NCBI RefSeq assembly: GCF_007997385.1
Contig: NZ_VOSC01000007.1
Coordinates: 1-64,000 of the forward strand
Direction of reading: 5' to 3'
Length of the DNA: 64,000 nucleotides
Source: Seonamhaeicola algicola
GTDB lineage: Bacteria; Bacteroidota; Bacteroidia; Flavobacteriales; Flavobacteriaceae
A program made the translations under genes and the position numbers. Of this stretch, positions 42,581-50,322 are shown piece after piece (position 1 is the stretch's first letter; each line of letters opens with the position of its first letter). Below the pieces are notes generated by a model that was not told the DNA's origin, did no database searches, and worked only from the letters and a program-made list of their open reading frames with translations.

Positions 42581-43200
42581 TGAAACGCTTAGCCTTTTTT
42601 ATTTACTTTGCCTTATTCGGTATATTTTTATTGCAATCACAGAACACTAGGTTTTCACCCGAACTCATGTTTGGTAATCGATCCGTTGCCTATCAACATT
42701 ATATTGGATATGAGCTATCTAAAAAATGGTCAATAAATAATATAACATTATTTGACACTGAATATAATAATGACCGTAACAACATCTTTTTTATTAGAAA
42801 CATGTTGTCTTATTCCATCAATAAATCATTTAAAGCCAATATAGCGTTTGGAGTAAAAAATCCAGGTGGCTTCAATACGATAACCCTTCAGTATAATTTA
42901 AACACACAAAATTTCTCACTGAATTATAATATTGGTACTACTTACCAAAATGGCTTTACGCTAGAACAGTCCTTAATCTTAAATTACAGTAAACGGATTA
43001 ACACATATTATGAGTTTTTCACTAGACTTTTCACAGTAATGAATACCAATTTAAAATATTTAGATAGAGGTATCCAACAACTTAGAATAGGAATCAAGAA
43101 AGAAGCTCTACATGTTAGTCTAGCTATAAATCTAGATCAATTTAAAAAGGCCGAAAAAACTTTAGAAAACTTTGGTATAGCATTTAAATATAATTTTTAA
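42580..43200 (+). CDS. Outer-membrane beta-barrel-like protein
   Basis: A 206-residue protein with a signal peptide (MKRLAFFIYFALFGIFLLQSQ) and then regularly alternating aromatic/hydrophobic strands (SYSINKSFKANIAFGVKN, FSLNYNIGTTYQNG, HVSLAINLDQF) ending in aromatic AFKYNF, the usual terminus of a small outer-membrane beta-barrel. Ligand unknown. First target gene behind the Crp/Fnr regulator. Confidence 0.65.
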   Translation: MKRLAFFIYFALFGIFLLQSQNTRFSPELMFGNRSVAYQHYIGYELSKKWSINNITLFDTEYNNDRNNIFFIRNMLSYSINKSFKANIAFGVKNPGGFNTITLQYNLNTQNFSLNYNIGTTYQNGFTLEQSLILNYSKRINTYYEFFTRLFTVMNTNLKYLDRGIQQLRIGIKKEALHVSLAINLDQFKKAEKTLENFGIAFKYNF

Positions 43201-43212
43201 ACAAGACATATT

Positions 43213-43614
43213 ATGAAATCGAAATTAGACATCGGATTATTACTATTAAGAACATCAATTGCATCAACTATGTTAGTATATGGCATCACAAAACTCATAA
43301 ATGGTGTGTCATTTATTTCAGGCTTATTATCAAACTATGGTTTGCCTTCGGTCCTCAGTTATGGCGTTTACATTGGTGAAATATTGGCGCCATTGTTAAT
43401 AATTATTGGTTATAGGACAAAACTAGCTGGATTGATTTTTGCCATTAACTGTTTAGTAGCCATCTTAATGGTACAATTACCAAACTTTTTTACGCTTAAT
43501 GAATTTGGTGGTTGGTATATTGGCCCAATTGTAATCTACTTTGTTTTTGGACTTGCCATGTTTTTTACTGGTGCTGGTAAAATTGCGCTTTCATCTACAA
43601 ACAAATGGGATTAA
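43213..43614 (+). CDS. DoxX family membrane protein
   Basis: A 133-residue, four-helix protein of the DoxX/SURF4 type: LDIGLLLLRTSIASTMLVYGITKLINGV, GEILAPLLIIIGYRTKLAGLIF and a final IVIYFVFGLAMFFTGAGKIALS. DoxX-like proteins take part in redox or thiol stress responses at the cytoplasmic membrane. Twelve bases separate it from the preceding barrel gene. Confidence 0.85.
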   Translation: MKSKLDIGLLLLRTSIASTMLVYGITKLINGVSFISGLLSNYGLPSVLSYGVYIGEILAPLLIIIGYRTKLAGLIFAINCLVAILMVQLPNFFTLNEFGGWYIGPIVIYFVFGLAMFFTGAGKIALSSTNKWD

Positions 43615-43621
43615 AAGAACT

Positions 43622-44071
43622 ATGAAACTCTATCTTTTATTTATCCTAGCACTTTCAGGTGGTGTGTTTTTAGCCATACAAGCTGGATTTAATTCACAAT
43701 TGGGTGGGTTACTTAAACAACCTGTAATAGCTGTCGTTGCTTCATCAATAAGCAGCGTCGTTTTTGGACTTTTGTTTCTCTTCATTACTGAAAGAGGATT
43801 TATGCAAACTTTAACCTCTACAAAAGTACCATGGTATTTATGGTTTACAGGAGGTTTGTTTAGTGTTATTGGTATATACATTTACTTCTATACCATACCT
43901 AAGATAGGTATTTCTAAAATGATTGCACTTGGACTTTGTGGTCAACTGATTTTTTCATTGATCGCAGGAAAATATGGCTGGTTAAACCTGCCTGTAGAAC
44001 CATTAACTAAAAAACGAATAATTGGAACTATTACCATGATATTAGGTACTATTCTAGTTAACACAAAATAA
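43622..44071 (+). CDS. DMT-family transporter (YdcZ/DUF606)
   Basis: A 149-residue, five-helix protein with GGVFLAIQAGFNSQLGGLL at its start and later WYLWFTGGLFSVIGIYIYF and KMIALGLCGQLIFSLIAGKYGW, the YdcZ half-size DMT transporter pattern. It probably dimerises to export a small molecule. I chose ATG 43622, seven bases after the DoxX stop. Confidence 0.85.
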   Translation: MKLYLLFILALSGGVFLAIQAGFNSQLGGLLKQPVIAVVASSISSVVFGLLFLFITERGFMQTLTSTKVPWYLWFTGGLFSVIGIYIYFYTIPKIGISKMIALGLCGQLIFSLIAGKYGWLNLPVEPLTKKRIIGTITMILGTILVNTK

Positions 44072-44074
44072 AGG

Positions 44075-44809
44075 ATGATGAACATAACTGAATCAAACAT
44101 AAAAAATTTAACCCACCTATGGGCTATAGCTGGTAAATCATATGATAATTATATAAAAAATCATAACATTAGCTATTCCTTGGTTATAAACTCACAGTGG
44201 CCTAATAGAGTATGGTTAAACAACACACCTAATAAAGAACAACTATTGTTAGTAAAAAAAATAATTAATAACTCTAATACCAACTTAAAACTAGTTCTTT
44301 TTGAATCTTTAGAAAATAACTACTCTAATTACATTGAACAGAATGGTTTTTTCAAAACATCATCATTACCAGGAATGAGTTTACACCTAAAAAATAACAC
44401 CTTCCCAAGTTCTTCAATCATAAAACTAAAACGAGTTAATAATATTAAGTCTGCTAAAGTATGGTGCAACATTTTTAAAACTTGTTTTAAGTATGAAATT
44501 AATGAGCTTTTAATATGTAGACTTATGAAACAGACAAACTTTTATATAGCCTTTTCAAATGTTGACCCTATAGGAACAGTGATACTACACCAAACAAACA
44601 AAATAGCTGGCATACACAGCATGGGTGTTTTACCTTCTAAAAGAGGTTACGGATATGCTAAAGCTATAATGTTAAACATATTAAATAAGGCAACAGTTAG
44701 AGGGTGTGAATACGCTACTCTACAAGCATCAAACATGGCACAACATTTATATAGAAAACTAGGCTTTAAAATAGATTTTAAAATGAATCATTACGAAATA
44801 AAACAATAA
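44075..44809 (+). CDS. GNAT-family N-acetyltransferase
   Basis: A 244-residue protein with a C-terminal GNAT domain: motif A IHSMGVLPSKRGYGYAKAIM (acetyl-CoA pyrophosphate loop) and motif B YATLQASNMAQHLYRKLGFK. The first ~120 residues are a degenerate companion domain. Substrate unknown. Three bases separate it from the preceding transporter, so the two are probably cotranslated. Confidence 0.85.
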   Translation: MMNITESNIKNLTHLWAIAGKSYDNYIKNHNISYSLVINSQWPNRVWLNNTPNKEQLLLVKKIINNSNTNLKLVLFESLENNYSNYIEQNGFFKTSSLPGMSLHLKNNTFPSSSIIKLKRVNNIKSAKVWCNIFKTCFKYEINELLICRLMKQTNFYIAFSNVDPIGTVILHQTNKIAGIHSMGVLPSKRGYGYAKAIMLNILNKATVRGCEYATLQASNMAQHLYRKLGFKIDFKMNHYEIKQ

Positions 44810-44812
44810 ATT

Positions 44813-45442
44813 ATGCAATTAATAAATCACTTAAAATGGCGTTACGCTACCAAAAAATTTGATCCTTCAAAAGATGTATCAGAACTAGATATTGAAAAAT
44901 TAAAAAAAGCAATACAATTATCCCCTTCTTCTTATGGTCTTCAACTATATAAAGTACTCGTAATAAAAAACAAAGTACTAAAAGAAGAATTATTACCCGC
45001 ATCATGGAATCAAAATCAGGTAGTTGATGCTTCTCACCTATTTGTATTTTGCCAATACTCCAGTGTTACCTCAAAAGACATTGATAACATTATAAATCTC
45101 ACAGCAATTACTCAAAACACAAACTTTAAAAAATTAGAACCTTATGGAGATTTTATAAAAAGTAAGATTAATGAAAAAACTGATATTGAAAAAAATAGCT
45201 GGTTAAAAGCTCAAACATATATTGCTCTAACAAATTTATTGGGGGCATGTGCTGAACTAAAAATTGATAGCTGTCCATTAGAAGGTTTTGATACCGAAAG
45301 CTACAATAAGATACTAAACTTAAGCAATAAAGGGTTAAAAGCAACAGTAATAGCAGCTGTTGGTTACAGGCATAATCACGACCATACTATTGAGCGTAAA
45401 AAAGTAAGAAAACCTATAGATGTTCTTTTTGAAACAATTTAA
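44813..45442 (+). CDS. NfsB-like nitroreductase
   Basis: A 209-residue flavoprotein of the nitroreductase superfamily: HLKWRYATKKFDPSKDVSE (FMN-contacting RRxx-like start), AIQLSPSSYGLQLYKVLVI, and VIAAVGYRHNHDHTIERKKVRKP at the end. It should bind FMN and reduce quinones or nitro compounds with NAD(P)H. Last gene of the cluster behind the Crp/Fnr regulator. Confidence 0.9.
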   Translation: MQLINHLKWRYATKKFDPSKDVSELDIEKLKKAIQLSPSSYGLQLYKVLVIKNKVLKEELLPASWNQNQVVDASHLFVFCQYSSVTSKDIDNIINLTAITQNTNFKKLEPYGDFIKSKINEKTDIEKNSWLKAQTYIALTNLLGACAELKIDSCPLEGFDTESYNKILNLSNKGLKATVIAAVGYRHNHDHTIERKKVRKPIDVLFETI

Positions 45443-45602
45443 TTTCATTAGTTAACTTAAAGGTTTGAGGATACTTCTTTAAACCTTTATTTAACTTAAT
45501 ATATGTTGTTATAAACCAATAATTGTCTTCTTAAATTAAAATGTCAATTAAATTTATTTAAATTTACTAAACACTTAACTTAAATGCTTATTTCAACTTT
45601 AA

Positions 45603-46454
45603 ATGAATCGTGAAATAATTGACATAAACGATTGTACTATTTTACTTGAAGAAGTTTCTACCAATAATACTGTCACAGATTCTTGCTTTTTTGATGAACC
45701 TGTTGTTGCTATTGCTTTTTATGGTGCTGGTAACGTTGGTTTAAAAGTTAAGTATAACGAAAAAGAAAAGGAATACCAACATACAAAGGGTATGGTTTTG
45801 TCTTTTTACGCGGATGAACAAGTTGAGTTTGAACACTATGTTTCGGCAAAAAAACCTTTACAATGCTTAGTCATTGCAACCACAATTAAAAACCTTGATA
45901 AATTCCCTAATGGTGAAGGCTTTTTTTTAGAACAATTTCTATACAAATTAGTGCACCCAAAAGATCATTACGTTGAAGGTCCTGTGCTCAACATGAACCC
46001 TGAAATGTTTTTATTGGTTGAACAGTTTTTTTCTAACACATATGAAGGTGAGTTAAAAATGATGTTTCACAAAAGTCATATGTCTGCTTTACTGTCACAC
46101 TATTTTGGTCAATTAGCTAAACAACAAACACCAAATATAGATAGACTGCAGTTAGAAAAACTCAATTTAGCACAAGAAATACTGTTAACTGATATAGAAA
46201 ATCCGCCTTCTTTAACTGAACTAGCAAATAGAATTGGCACTAACACTACTAAATTAAAAAAAGGATTTAAAGCTCAATTTGGTGTTCCTGTTTTTAAATA
46301 CTTGCAAAATGAACGGTTAAAAAAAGCATATAACTTAATTAAATACGAACAAAAAACTATACAAGAAGCTGCTTGGGCTGTTGGCTATGATAGTTTAGGC
46401 TCATTTTCTAATGCTTTTGAAAAAAAATTTGGCTATAGACCTAGTCAGGTTTAA
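45603..46454 (+). CDS. AraC-family transcriptional regulator
   Basis: A 283-residue regulator. The N-terminal half is an unrecognised sensor; the C-terminal ~100 residues carry both helix-turn-helix units (LTELANRIGTNTTKLKKGFKAQFG and IQEAAWAVGYDSLGSFSNAFEKKFG) and end YRPSQV. Immediately after its stop lie two 19-bp direct repeats and a promoter for the next operon, the expected target of this protein. Confidence 0.92.
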   Translation: MNREIIDINDCTILLEEVSTNNTVTDSCFFDEPVVAIAFYGAGNVGLKVKYNEKEKEYQHTKGMVLSFYADEQVEFEHYVSAKKPLQCLVIATTIKNLDKFPNGEGFFLEQFLYKLVHPKDHYVEGPVLNMNPEMFLLVEQFFSNTYEGELKMMFHKSHMSALLSHYFGQLAKQQTPNIDRLQLEKLNLAQEILLTDIENPPSLTELANRIGTNTTKLKKGFKAQFGVPVFKYLQNERLKKAYNLIKYEQKTIQEAAWAVGYDSLGSFSNAFEKKFGYRPSQV

Positions 46455-46520
46455 AATACTTTTGGAATAAATCATAATACTTCTGGAATAAATCTCTGAA
46501 TTAGAAGCGCAATAGTTTTG
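46455..46520 (+). promoter_or_regulatory. AraC direct-repeat operator and promoter
   Basis: AATACTTTTGGAATAAATC (46455-46473) and AATACTTCTGGAATAAATC (46476-46494) differ at one base and are offset by 21 bp, two helical turns, so both face the same side of the DNA. TAGTTTTG (46513-46520) matches the -7 consensus; the second repeat overlaps the -33 position. This is a typical class II activator site. Confidence 0.8.
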
Positions 46521-46545
46521 TCTCATAATTATTAAATCACTAATT

Positions 46546-46929
46546 ATGATTACAAATAAAGTTTTATTAATCGCCACAGGCGTTTTAATTTGGATTTTAG
46601 GAGTTAGCTTTTTTATTACTTCTTATCAGTTTCCCATAATAGAAAACCAAGATCAACAAGCTAATATTTTTCTTGCTTTTGGCATCATTCCTAGCTCTTG
46701 CTTTGGTACATATTTATTTTACATAAAAGGCGTAATGAAACCTAACCACTTAGCTTTAAGCTATGTTATTATAGTAGTAATATTAGATATTTTAATAACT
46801 GTTCCTCTTTTTATTATTCCAAATGGAGGCAACTATTCAGAGTTCTTTAGTGCCCCTGTATTTTATACAATTGCTATTGAACTTTATTTTATTGTTTATT
46901 ACTACGCACAGTACTTAACTCAAAAATAG
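46546..46929 (+). CDS. Small four-helix membrane protein
   Basis: A 127-residue protein with four membrane helices (about residues 6-25, 40-58, 70-89 and 104-122). No family recognised. First gene of the AraC-controlled operon, five bases before the DUF1772 gene. Confidence 0.7.
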   Translation: MITNKVLLIATGVLIWILGVSFFITSYQFPIIENQDQQANIFLAFGIIPSSCFGTYLFYIKGVMKPNHLALSYVIIVVILDILITVPLFIIPNGGNYSEFFSAPVFYTIAIELYFIVYYYAQYLTQK

Positions 46930-46933
46930 ACTT

Positions 46934-47419
46934 ATGAAAACTTTCGTTTTTATCATTACTACACTATTTAATGCACTATCTGCTGGTTTTTTCTTCGCTT
47001 GGTCTGTGTCTGTAATTTTAGGCACAAAAAAAATTGGCGATTTTACATATTTAGATGTTATGCAAAAAATAAACAGAGAAATATTAAACCCTTTGTTTTA
47101 TGTTGTCTTTTTTGGAAGCTTAATAACTCTAGTAGTAACTGCAATAATACATAACGATAATAAAACTGTTTTTTGGCTTATTACAGCAGCTATTACAATA
47201 CATTTCTTAGGTGTTTTTTGCATAACAGCATTTGGAAATATTCCGCTAAACAATACGCTAGATAAACTAGATATCCTTCACACAACTACAGAAGAATTAA
47301 AAAATTTCAGAACTAATTACGAAACACGTTGGAATAATTATCATAACATTAGAACACTCTCAAATATGATCGCATTTATCCTTTTACTAATATCAATTTT
47401 CATTGAAAAAACTTTTTAA
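46934..47419 (+). CDS. DUF1772 membrane protein
   Basis: A 161-residue, four-helix protein of the DUF1772 (anthrone oxygenase-like) family: ALSAGFFFAWSVSVILGTKKIGD, MQKINREILNPLFYVVFFG, FGNIPLNNTLDKLD and RWNNYHNIRTLSNMIAFILLL are all family motifs. Bacterial members are uncharacterised. Often next to NmrA-type proteins, as here. Confidence 0.88.
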   Translation: MKTFVFIITTLFNALSAGFFFAWSVSVILGTKKIGDFTYLDVMQKINREILNPLFYVVFFGSLITLVVTAIIHNDNKTVFWLITAAITIHFLGVFCITAFGNIPLNNTLDKLDILHTTTEELKNFRTNYETRWNNYHNIRTLSNMIAFILLLISIFIEKTF

Positions 47420-47431
47420 AACAATCAAATT

Positions 47432-48280
47432 ATGAACGGTAACATTTTAGTTATAGGCGCAACTGGTAAAACTGGTAGCCGTATAGTACAACAATTAAAA
47501 CAAAAAGGGTTAAATCCTAGAATTGGATCTAGAAATGCTTTTCCTAAGTTTGACTGGCATAATAAAAACACTTGGATAGACACCTTAAAAGGAATTGAAA
47601 AAATGTATATTACATACTATCCTGATTTAGCAGTACCTGGCGCTAAAGAAATCATTGAAAGCCTAATTCATCTAGCCAAAGAATTAGGAGTTAAAAAGAC
47701 TGTTTTACTCTCAGGAAAAGGTGAAACAGAAGCCGAAGCCTGCGAAAAAATTGTAATAAATTCTGGTTTAAATTACACAATTATTAGAGCTTCATGGTTT
47801 AATCAAAACTGGAGTGAAAGTTTCTTTCTAGAATCTATTCTTTCTGGTGAAGTAGCATTACCAATGTCTGATGTCCCGATTCCTTTTGTTGATGCCGAAG
47901 ACATAGCTGAAGTAGCATCCACTATCCTTTTAAACGATAAATACAATAGTAAAATCATAGAATTAACTGGTCCAGAATTAATTACCTTTAAGGATATTAT
48001 TAAAATTATTTCAAAAGTCAGTAACCGTAAATTAAACTTTTACGACATTAGTTTAGAACAATATGTTGAGGGAATGAAACAACAGAATGTTCCCAATGAT
48101 ATGGTTTGGTTAATAGAATATTTATTTAGTACTGTACTAACAAATCCTGAAAATCAAAAGATAACACATGGTGTTGATATGGTATTAGGAAGACCAGCAA
48201 AAACGTTTCTAGCTTATGCTGAAGCTTGTGCTAAAAAAGATATTTGGAGCAATACCGAAATTCAAAAACAAACTCTTTAG
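47432..48280 (+). CDS. NmrA-like NAD(P)-binding protein
   Basis: A 282-residue atypical SDR. The Rossmann loop is ILVIGATGKTGSRIVQQL (residues ~4-21), followed by a KKTVLLSGKGETEAEAC segment and a C-terminal helical half (FKDIIKIISKVSNRKLNFYDIS). Such proteins act as quinone reductases (QOR2-like) or redox sensors without the SDR Tyr-Lys pair. Last gene of the AraC-controlled operon, close to attR. Confidence 0.85.
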   Translation: MNGNILVIGATGKTGSRIVQQLKQKGLNPRIGSRNAFPKFDWHNKNTWIDTLKGIEKMYITYYPDLAVPGAKEIIESLIHLAKELGVKKTVLLSGKGETEAEACEKIVINSGLNYTIIRASWFNQNWSESFFLESILSGEVALPMSDVPIPFVDAEDIAEVASTILLNDKYNSKIIELTGPELITFKDIIKIISKVSNRKLNFYDISLEQYVEGMKQQNVPNDMVWLIEYLFSTVLTNPENQKITHGVDMVLGRPAKTFLAYAEACAKKDIWSNTEIQKQTL

Positions 48281-48401
48281 TTTTTTCTTGTTTAGAATAA
48301 TCAATTCGCTATTAAAATATGGTGACATAAAACACAATTCAATTTTGTAAATATTATTGCAATGTGTTAACATTTTATTTATTTTTGATTTATTAATTTG
48401 T

Positions 48402-48435
48402 GAACACAAAACTGAACACGTTTTGAACACGATTT
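48402..48435 (+). repeat. GAACACGATTT-like repeats near attR
   Basis: GAACACAAAA, GAACACGTTTT and GAACACGATTT at 48402, 48414 and 48425, 60-90 bp from the attR core and in the same direction as those near attL. Confidence 0.6.
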
Positions 48436-48493
48436 CATTTTAACAAACGGCTAAACCCCTATAAATAGGGATATTGAAAGCATCCTGAATGAC

Positions 48494-48542
48494 TTCATAA
48501 CCCGGAGGTCTCGAGTTCAAATCTCGATCTCGCTACAAGATG
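48494..48542 (+). repeat. attR core: tRNA 3' end, copy 2
   Basis: The 49 bases reproduce the tRNA-Met sequence from the anticodon loop to seven bases past the gene, with no mismatch to 26289-26337. The 5' half of a tRNA is absent upstream, so this is not a second gene. Confidence 0.93.
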
Positions 48543-48545
48543 AAA

Positions 48546-48577
48546 AGTCTAATACTTAAAAGGTGTTAGGCTTTTTT
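48546..48577 (+). terminator. Original tRNA-Met terminator, displaced by the island
   Basis: AGTCTAATAC and GTGTTAGGCT pair with G-U wobbles around a seven-base loop, followed by T6. It stands in the same place relative to the tRNA end as a native terminator. Confidence 0.75.
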
Positions 48578-48684
48578 ATTTTTAGCTTACATTGAATTGG
48601 AAATAGCTAAATACCATGATTTTTGAATGTAAACCTTGTTTTAAGATGACTCCTTAAAACGGCTTAAAGTGAATTTTAAAACCT

Positions 48685-49062
48685 TTACAAACAATCACTG
48701 CAAGTACCAACTAGTAATAAATTAACAGCGTCTACTTTATAGCCTTTAACTTCAGGAATTTTAAAGCTGGAGGTTAAACATGAAACCTCGCCGCAAACTT
48801 TACATTGAAAATGTGGATGAACATCAAAATGCGCATCACAAGAGCAACCTTGGCATTTAGCATACCATTTTAAACCATTTTTTCCTACAAAAGAGTGTAC
48901 AATACCATCTTCCATAAGCCTGTCTAGAATTCTATAAACAGTGGTTTTGTTCATTTGGCCACTAAGTTTTTTAACCAAATCGGCCACAGAAATGGCATTA
49001 TTTTCAGTATTAAAAATATCTAATAGTGTTTTTACTTGCTTTGTTTGTCTTGTTACTCCCAT
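48685..49062 (-). CDS. Fur-family metalloregulator (Zur-like?)
   Basis: A 125-residue Fur-type repressor: a winged helix with AISVADLVKKLSGQMNKTTVYRILDRLMEDGIVH, then the metal-binding dimer domain with HFDVHPHFQCKVCGEVSCL and CSDCL, the two CxxC pairs of the structural zinc site. I chose ATG 49062, because a -7 element TATATTTG lies just upstream. Divergent from a probable metal-uptake operon. The metal cannot be decided; zinc is favoured by the neighbouring palindrome and the His-rich permease. Confidence 0.85.
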   Translation of the reverse strand: MGVTRQTKQVKTLLDIFNTENNAISVADLVKKLSGQMNKTTVYRILDRLMEDGIVHSFVGKNGLKWYAKCQGCSCDAHFDVHPHFQCKVCGEVSCLTSSFKIPEVKGYKVDAVNLLLVGTCSDCL

Positions 49063-49066
49063 GTTA

Positions 49067-49091
49067 CAAATATAATGCAACCAAGTTGCTT
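49067..49091 (-). promoter_or_regulatory. Fur-family promoter/operator region
   Basis: On the - strand TATATTTG (49067-49074) fits TAnnTTTG, placing the start of transcription at or near ATG 49062. Immediately upstream, ATGCAACCAAGTTGCTT (49075-49091) is a palindrome with GCAAC/GTTGC arms in the promoter spacer, an ideal place for autorepression. Confidence 0.6.
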
Positions 49092-49167
49092 AATTAATAA
49101 ATACGCAGTAATTTTGCAATCTTATTATTTTTTAAGTAAAACTGGATCAAACCTTATAATTTAAGTA

Positions 49168-49506
49168 GTGAAGCCTTTTAAAAAGTTTATATATTTTTTA
49201 TTACCTGTGATTATTATTGCAAATCACATAGTGGCTTTTGTGCATGCATTTGAGCATATACATACTTTTAAAACAACCAATGAAAATAGCTTTACTTTAA
49301 AATTTGAAAAACAATCAAATTTTAATGAAAAATGCTGCTTTTGTGATACTTTTTTAAGTTTAGATTATTCTAATTTAGAGTTTACAAATTTTCACCTATT
49401 ATCGTTTGAGTTTTCGGCAACAAAAGTAACAGCTATAAAACAGGCTTTTATTTCGGTTGTGTTATTTCAAAAAAAATCTAGATCGCCACCACAGCTATTA
49501 TCTTAA
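49168..49506 (+). CDS. Small exported His/Cys protein
   Basis: A 112-residue protein with a membrane/signal segment (FIYFLLPVIIIANHIVAFVHA), then FEHIHTF and NEKCCFCDTF, possible metal ligands. No family is firmly recognised. The start is GTG at 49168. It is the first gene downstream of the Fur-family regulator and likely repressed by it. Confidence 0.65.
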   Translation: MKPFKKFIYFLLPVIIIANHIVAFVHAFEHIHTFKTTNENSFTLKFEKQSNFNEKCCFCDTFLSLDYSNLEFTNFHLLSFEFSATKVTAIKQAFISVVLFQKKSRSPPQLLS

Positions 49507-49611
49507 GTTAGCTTACTTTTTTAATTTTAAATAGGTAGCTAACCTATCTCTTTTTTTATTACACAGCTCATAAACACTGTGTTACATTTATATTTTATAA
49601 AATTTTATTTT

Positions 49612-50304
49612 ATGCTACAAGCCAATAAGCTTAGTATGCGCTATAATGATACCTTAGCGCTAAAAGATTTAAGTTTTTCTGTAGCTCCTGGAGAAATTTT
49701 TTGCTTGTTAGGGCAAAACGGAGCTGGTAAAACTACCACTATAAATATTTTTTTAGGGTTATTAAAGCCTACTTCGGGCGAAGCTTTAATTGATAATATT
49801 TCTGTTACTAAACATAAAACTGCACGAAGTTTAATTGCCTACATACCTGAAATTGTACAACTATATGGTAATTTATCTGGTATTGAAAACCTTGAATTTT
49901 TTAGTAAACTAGCAGGTTTTTCGTATTCTAAAAAAGAGCTTTCAGGTTACTTAAATCAAGCAAACTTACAAGAGGAAGCGCATCATAAAAAACTTGCCGA
50001 ATACTCTAAGGGTATGCGCCAAAAAGTAGGTATTGCCATTGCTTTGGCTAAAAATGCTACTTACATTCTAATGGATGAACCAACCTCTGGTTTAGACCCT
50101 AAAGCATCTGTTGAATTTGCAAAAGTATGTAAAGATTTATCGGCCAATGGGGTGGGTATTTTAATGGCTACACATGATATTTTTAATGCCGTAAATATTG
50201 GCTCTAAAATAGGCATTATGCGAGAAGGCGCATTGGTACATACTGCAGATACTTCAAAAATAACAGCACAAGAACTTCAAGATTTGTACATAAAAACAAT
50301 ATAA
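49612..50304 (+). CDS. ABC transporter ATP-binding protein
   Basis: A 230-residue NBD: Walker A LGQNGAGKTTT, signature YSKGMRQKVGIA, Walker B ILMDEPTSGLDP and the H-loop ATHD. It resembles the NosF/CcmA type that energises DUF3526 permeases; two such permeases lie downstream at 52827 and 54275. ATG 49612 gives the usual MLQANKLSMRY start. Confidence 0.93.
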   Translation: MLQANKLSMRYNDTLALKDLSFSVAPGEIFCLLGQNGAGKTTTINIFLGLLKPTSGEALIDNISVTKHKTARSLIAYIPEIVQLYGNLSGIENLEFFSKLAGFSYSKKELSGYLNQANLQEEAHHKKLAEYSKGMRQKVGIAIALAKNATYILMDEPTSGLDPKASVEFAKVCKDLSANGVGILMATHDIFNAVNIGSKIGIMREGALVHTADTSKITAQELQDLYIKTI

Positions 50305-50322
50305 ACAAAACAACTTAAAAAA

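Larger units (their letters stand above)
26338..48542. mobile_element. Genomic island integrated in tRNA-Met (~22.2 kb)
   Basis: The island is bounded by 49-bp direct repeats of the tRNA-Met 3' half, with a tyrosine recombinase gene next to the intact tRNA, the standard layout of tRNA-targeting islands. It carries a DnaQ-like exonuclease, a type I restriction operon with an OLD-like gene, PLD-like and McrB-N-like genes, and stress gene clusters led by their own regulators. No relaxase, conjugation or phage structural genes are visible, so it is an integrative but probably not self-transmissible element. Confidence 0.88.

Noticed and set aside
48494-48535. Second tRNA-Met gene
   Set aside because: Only the part from the anticodon loop to the 3' end is present; the acceptor 5' strand and D-arm are absent, as expected of an att copy.
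26338-48542. Prophage or conjugative element
   Set aside because: No capsid, portal, tail, lysis, relaxase, coupling or secretion genes are visible.
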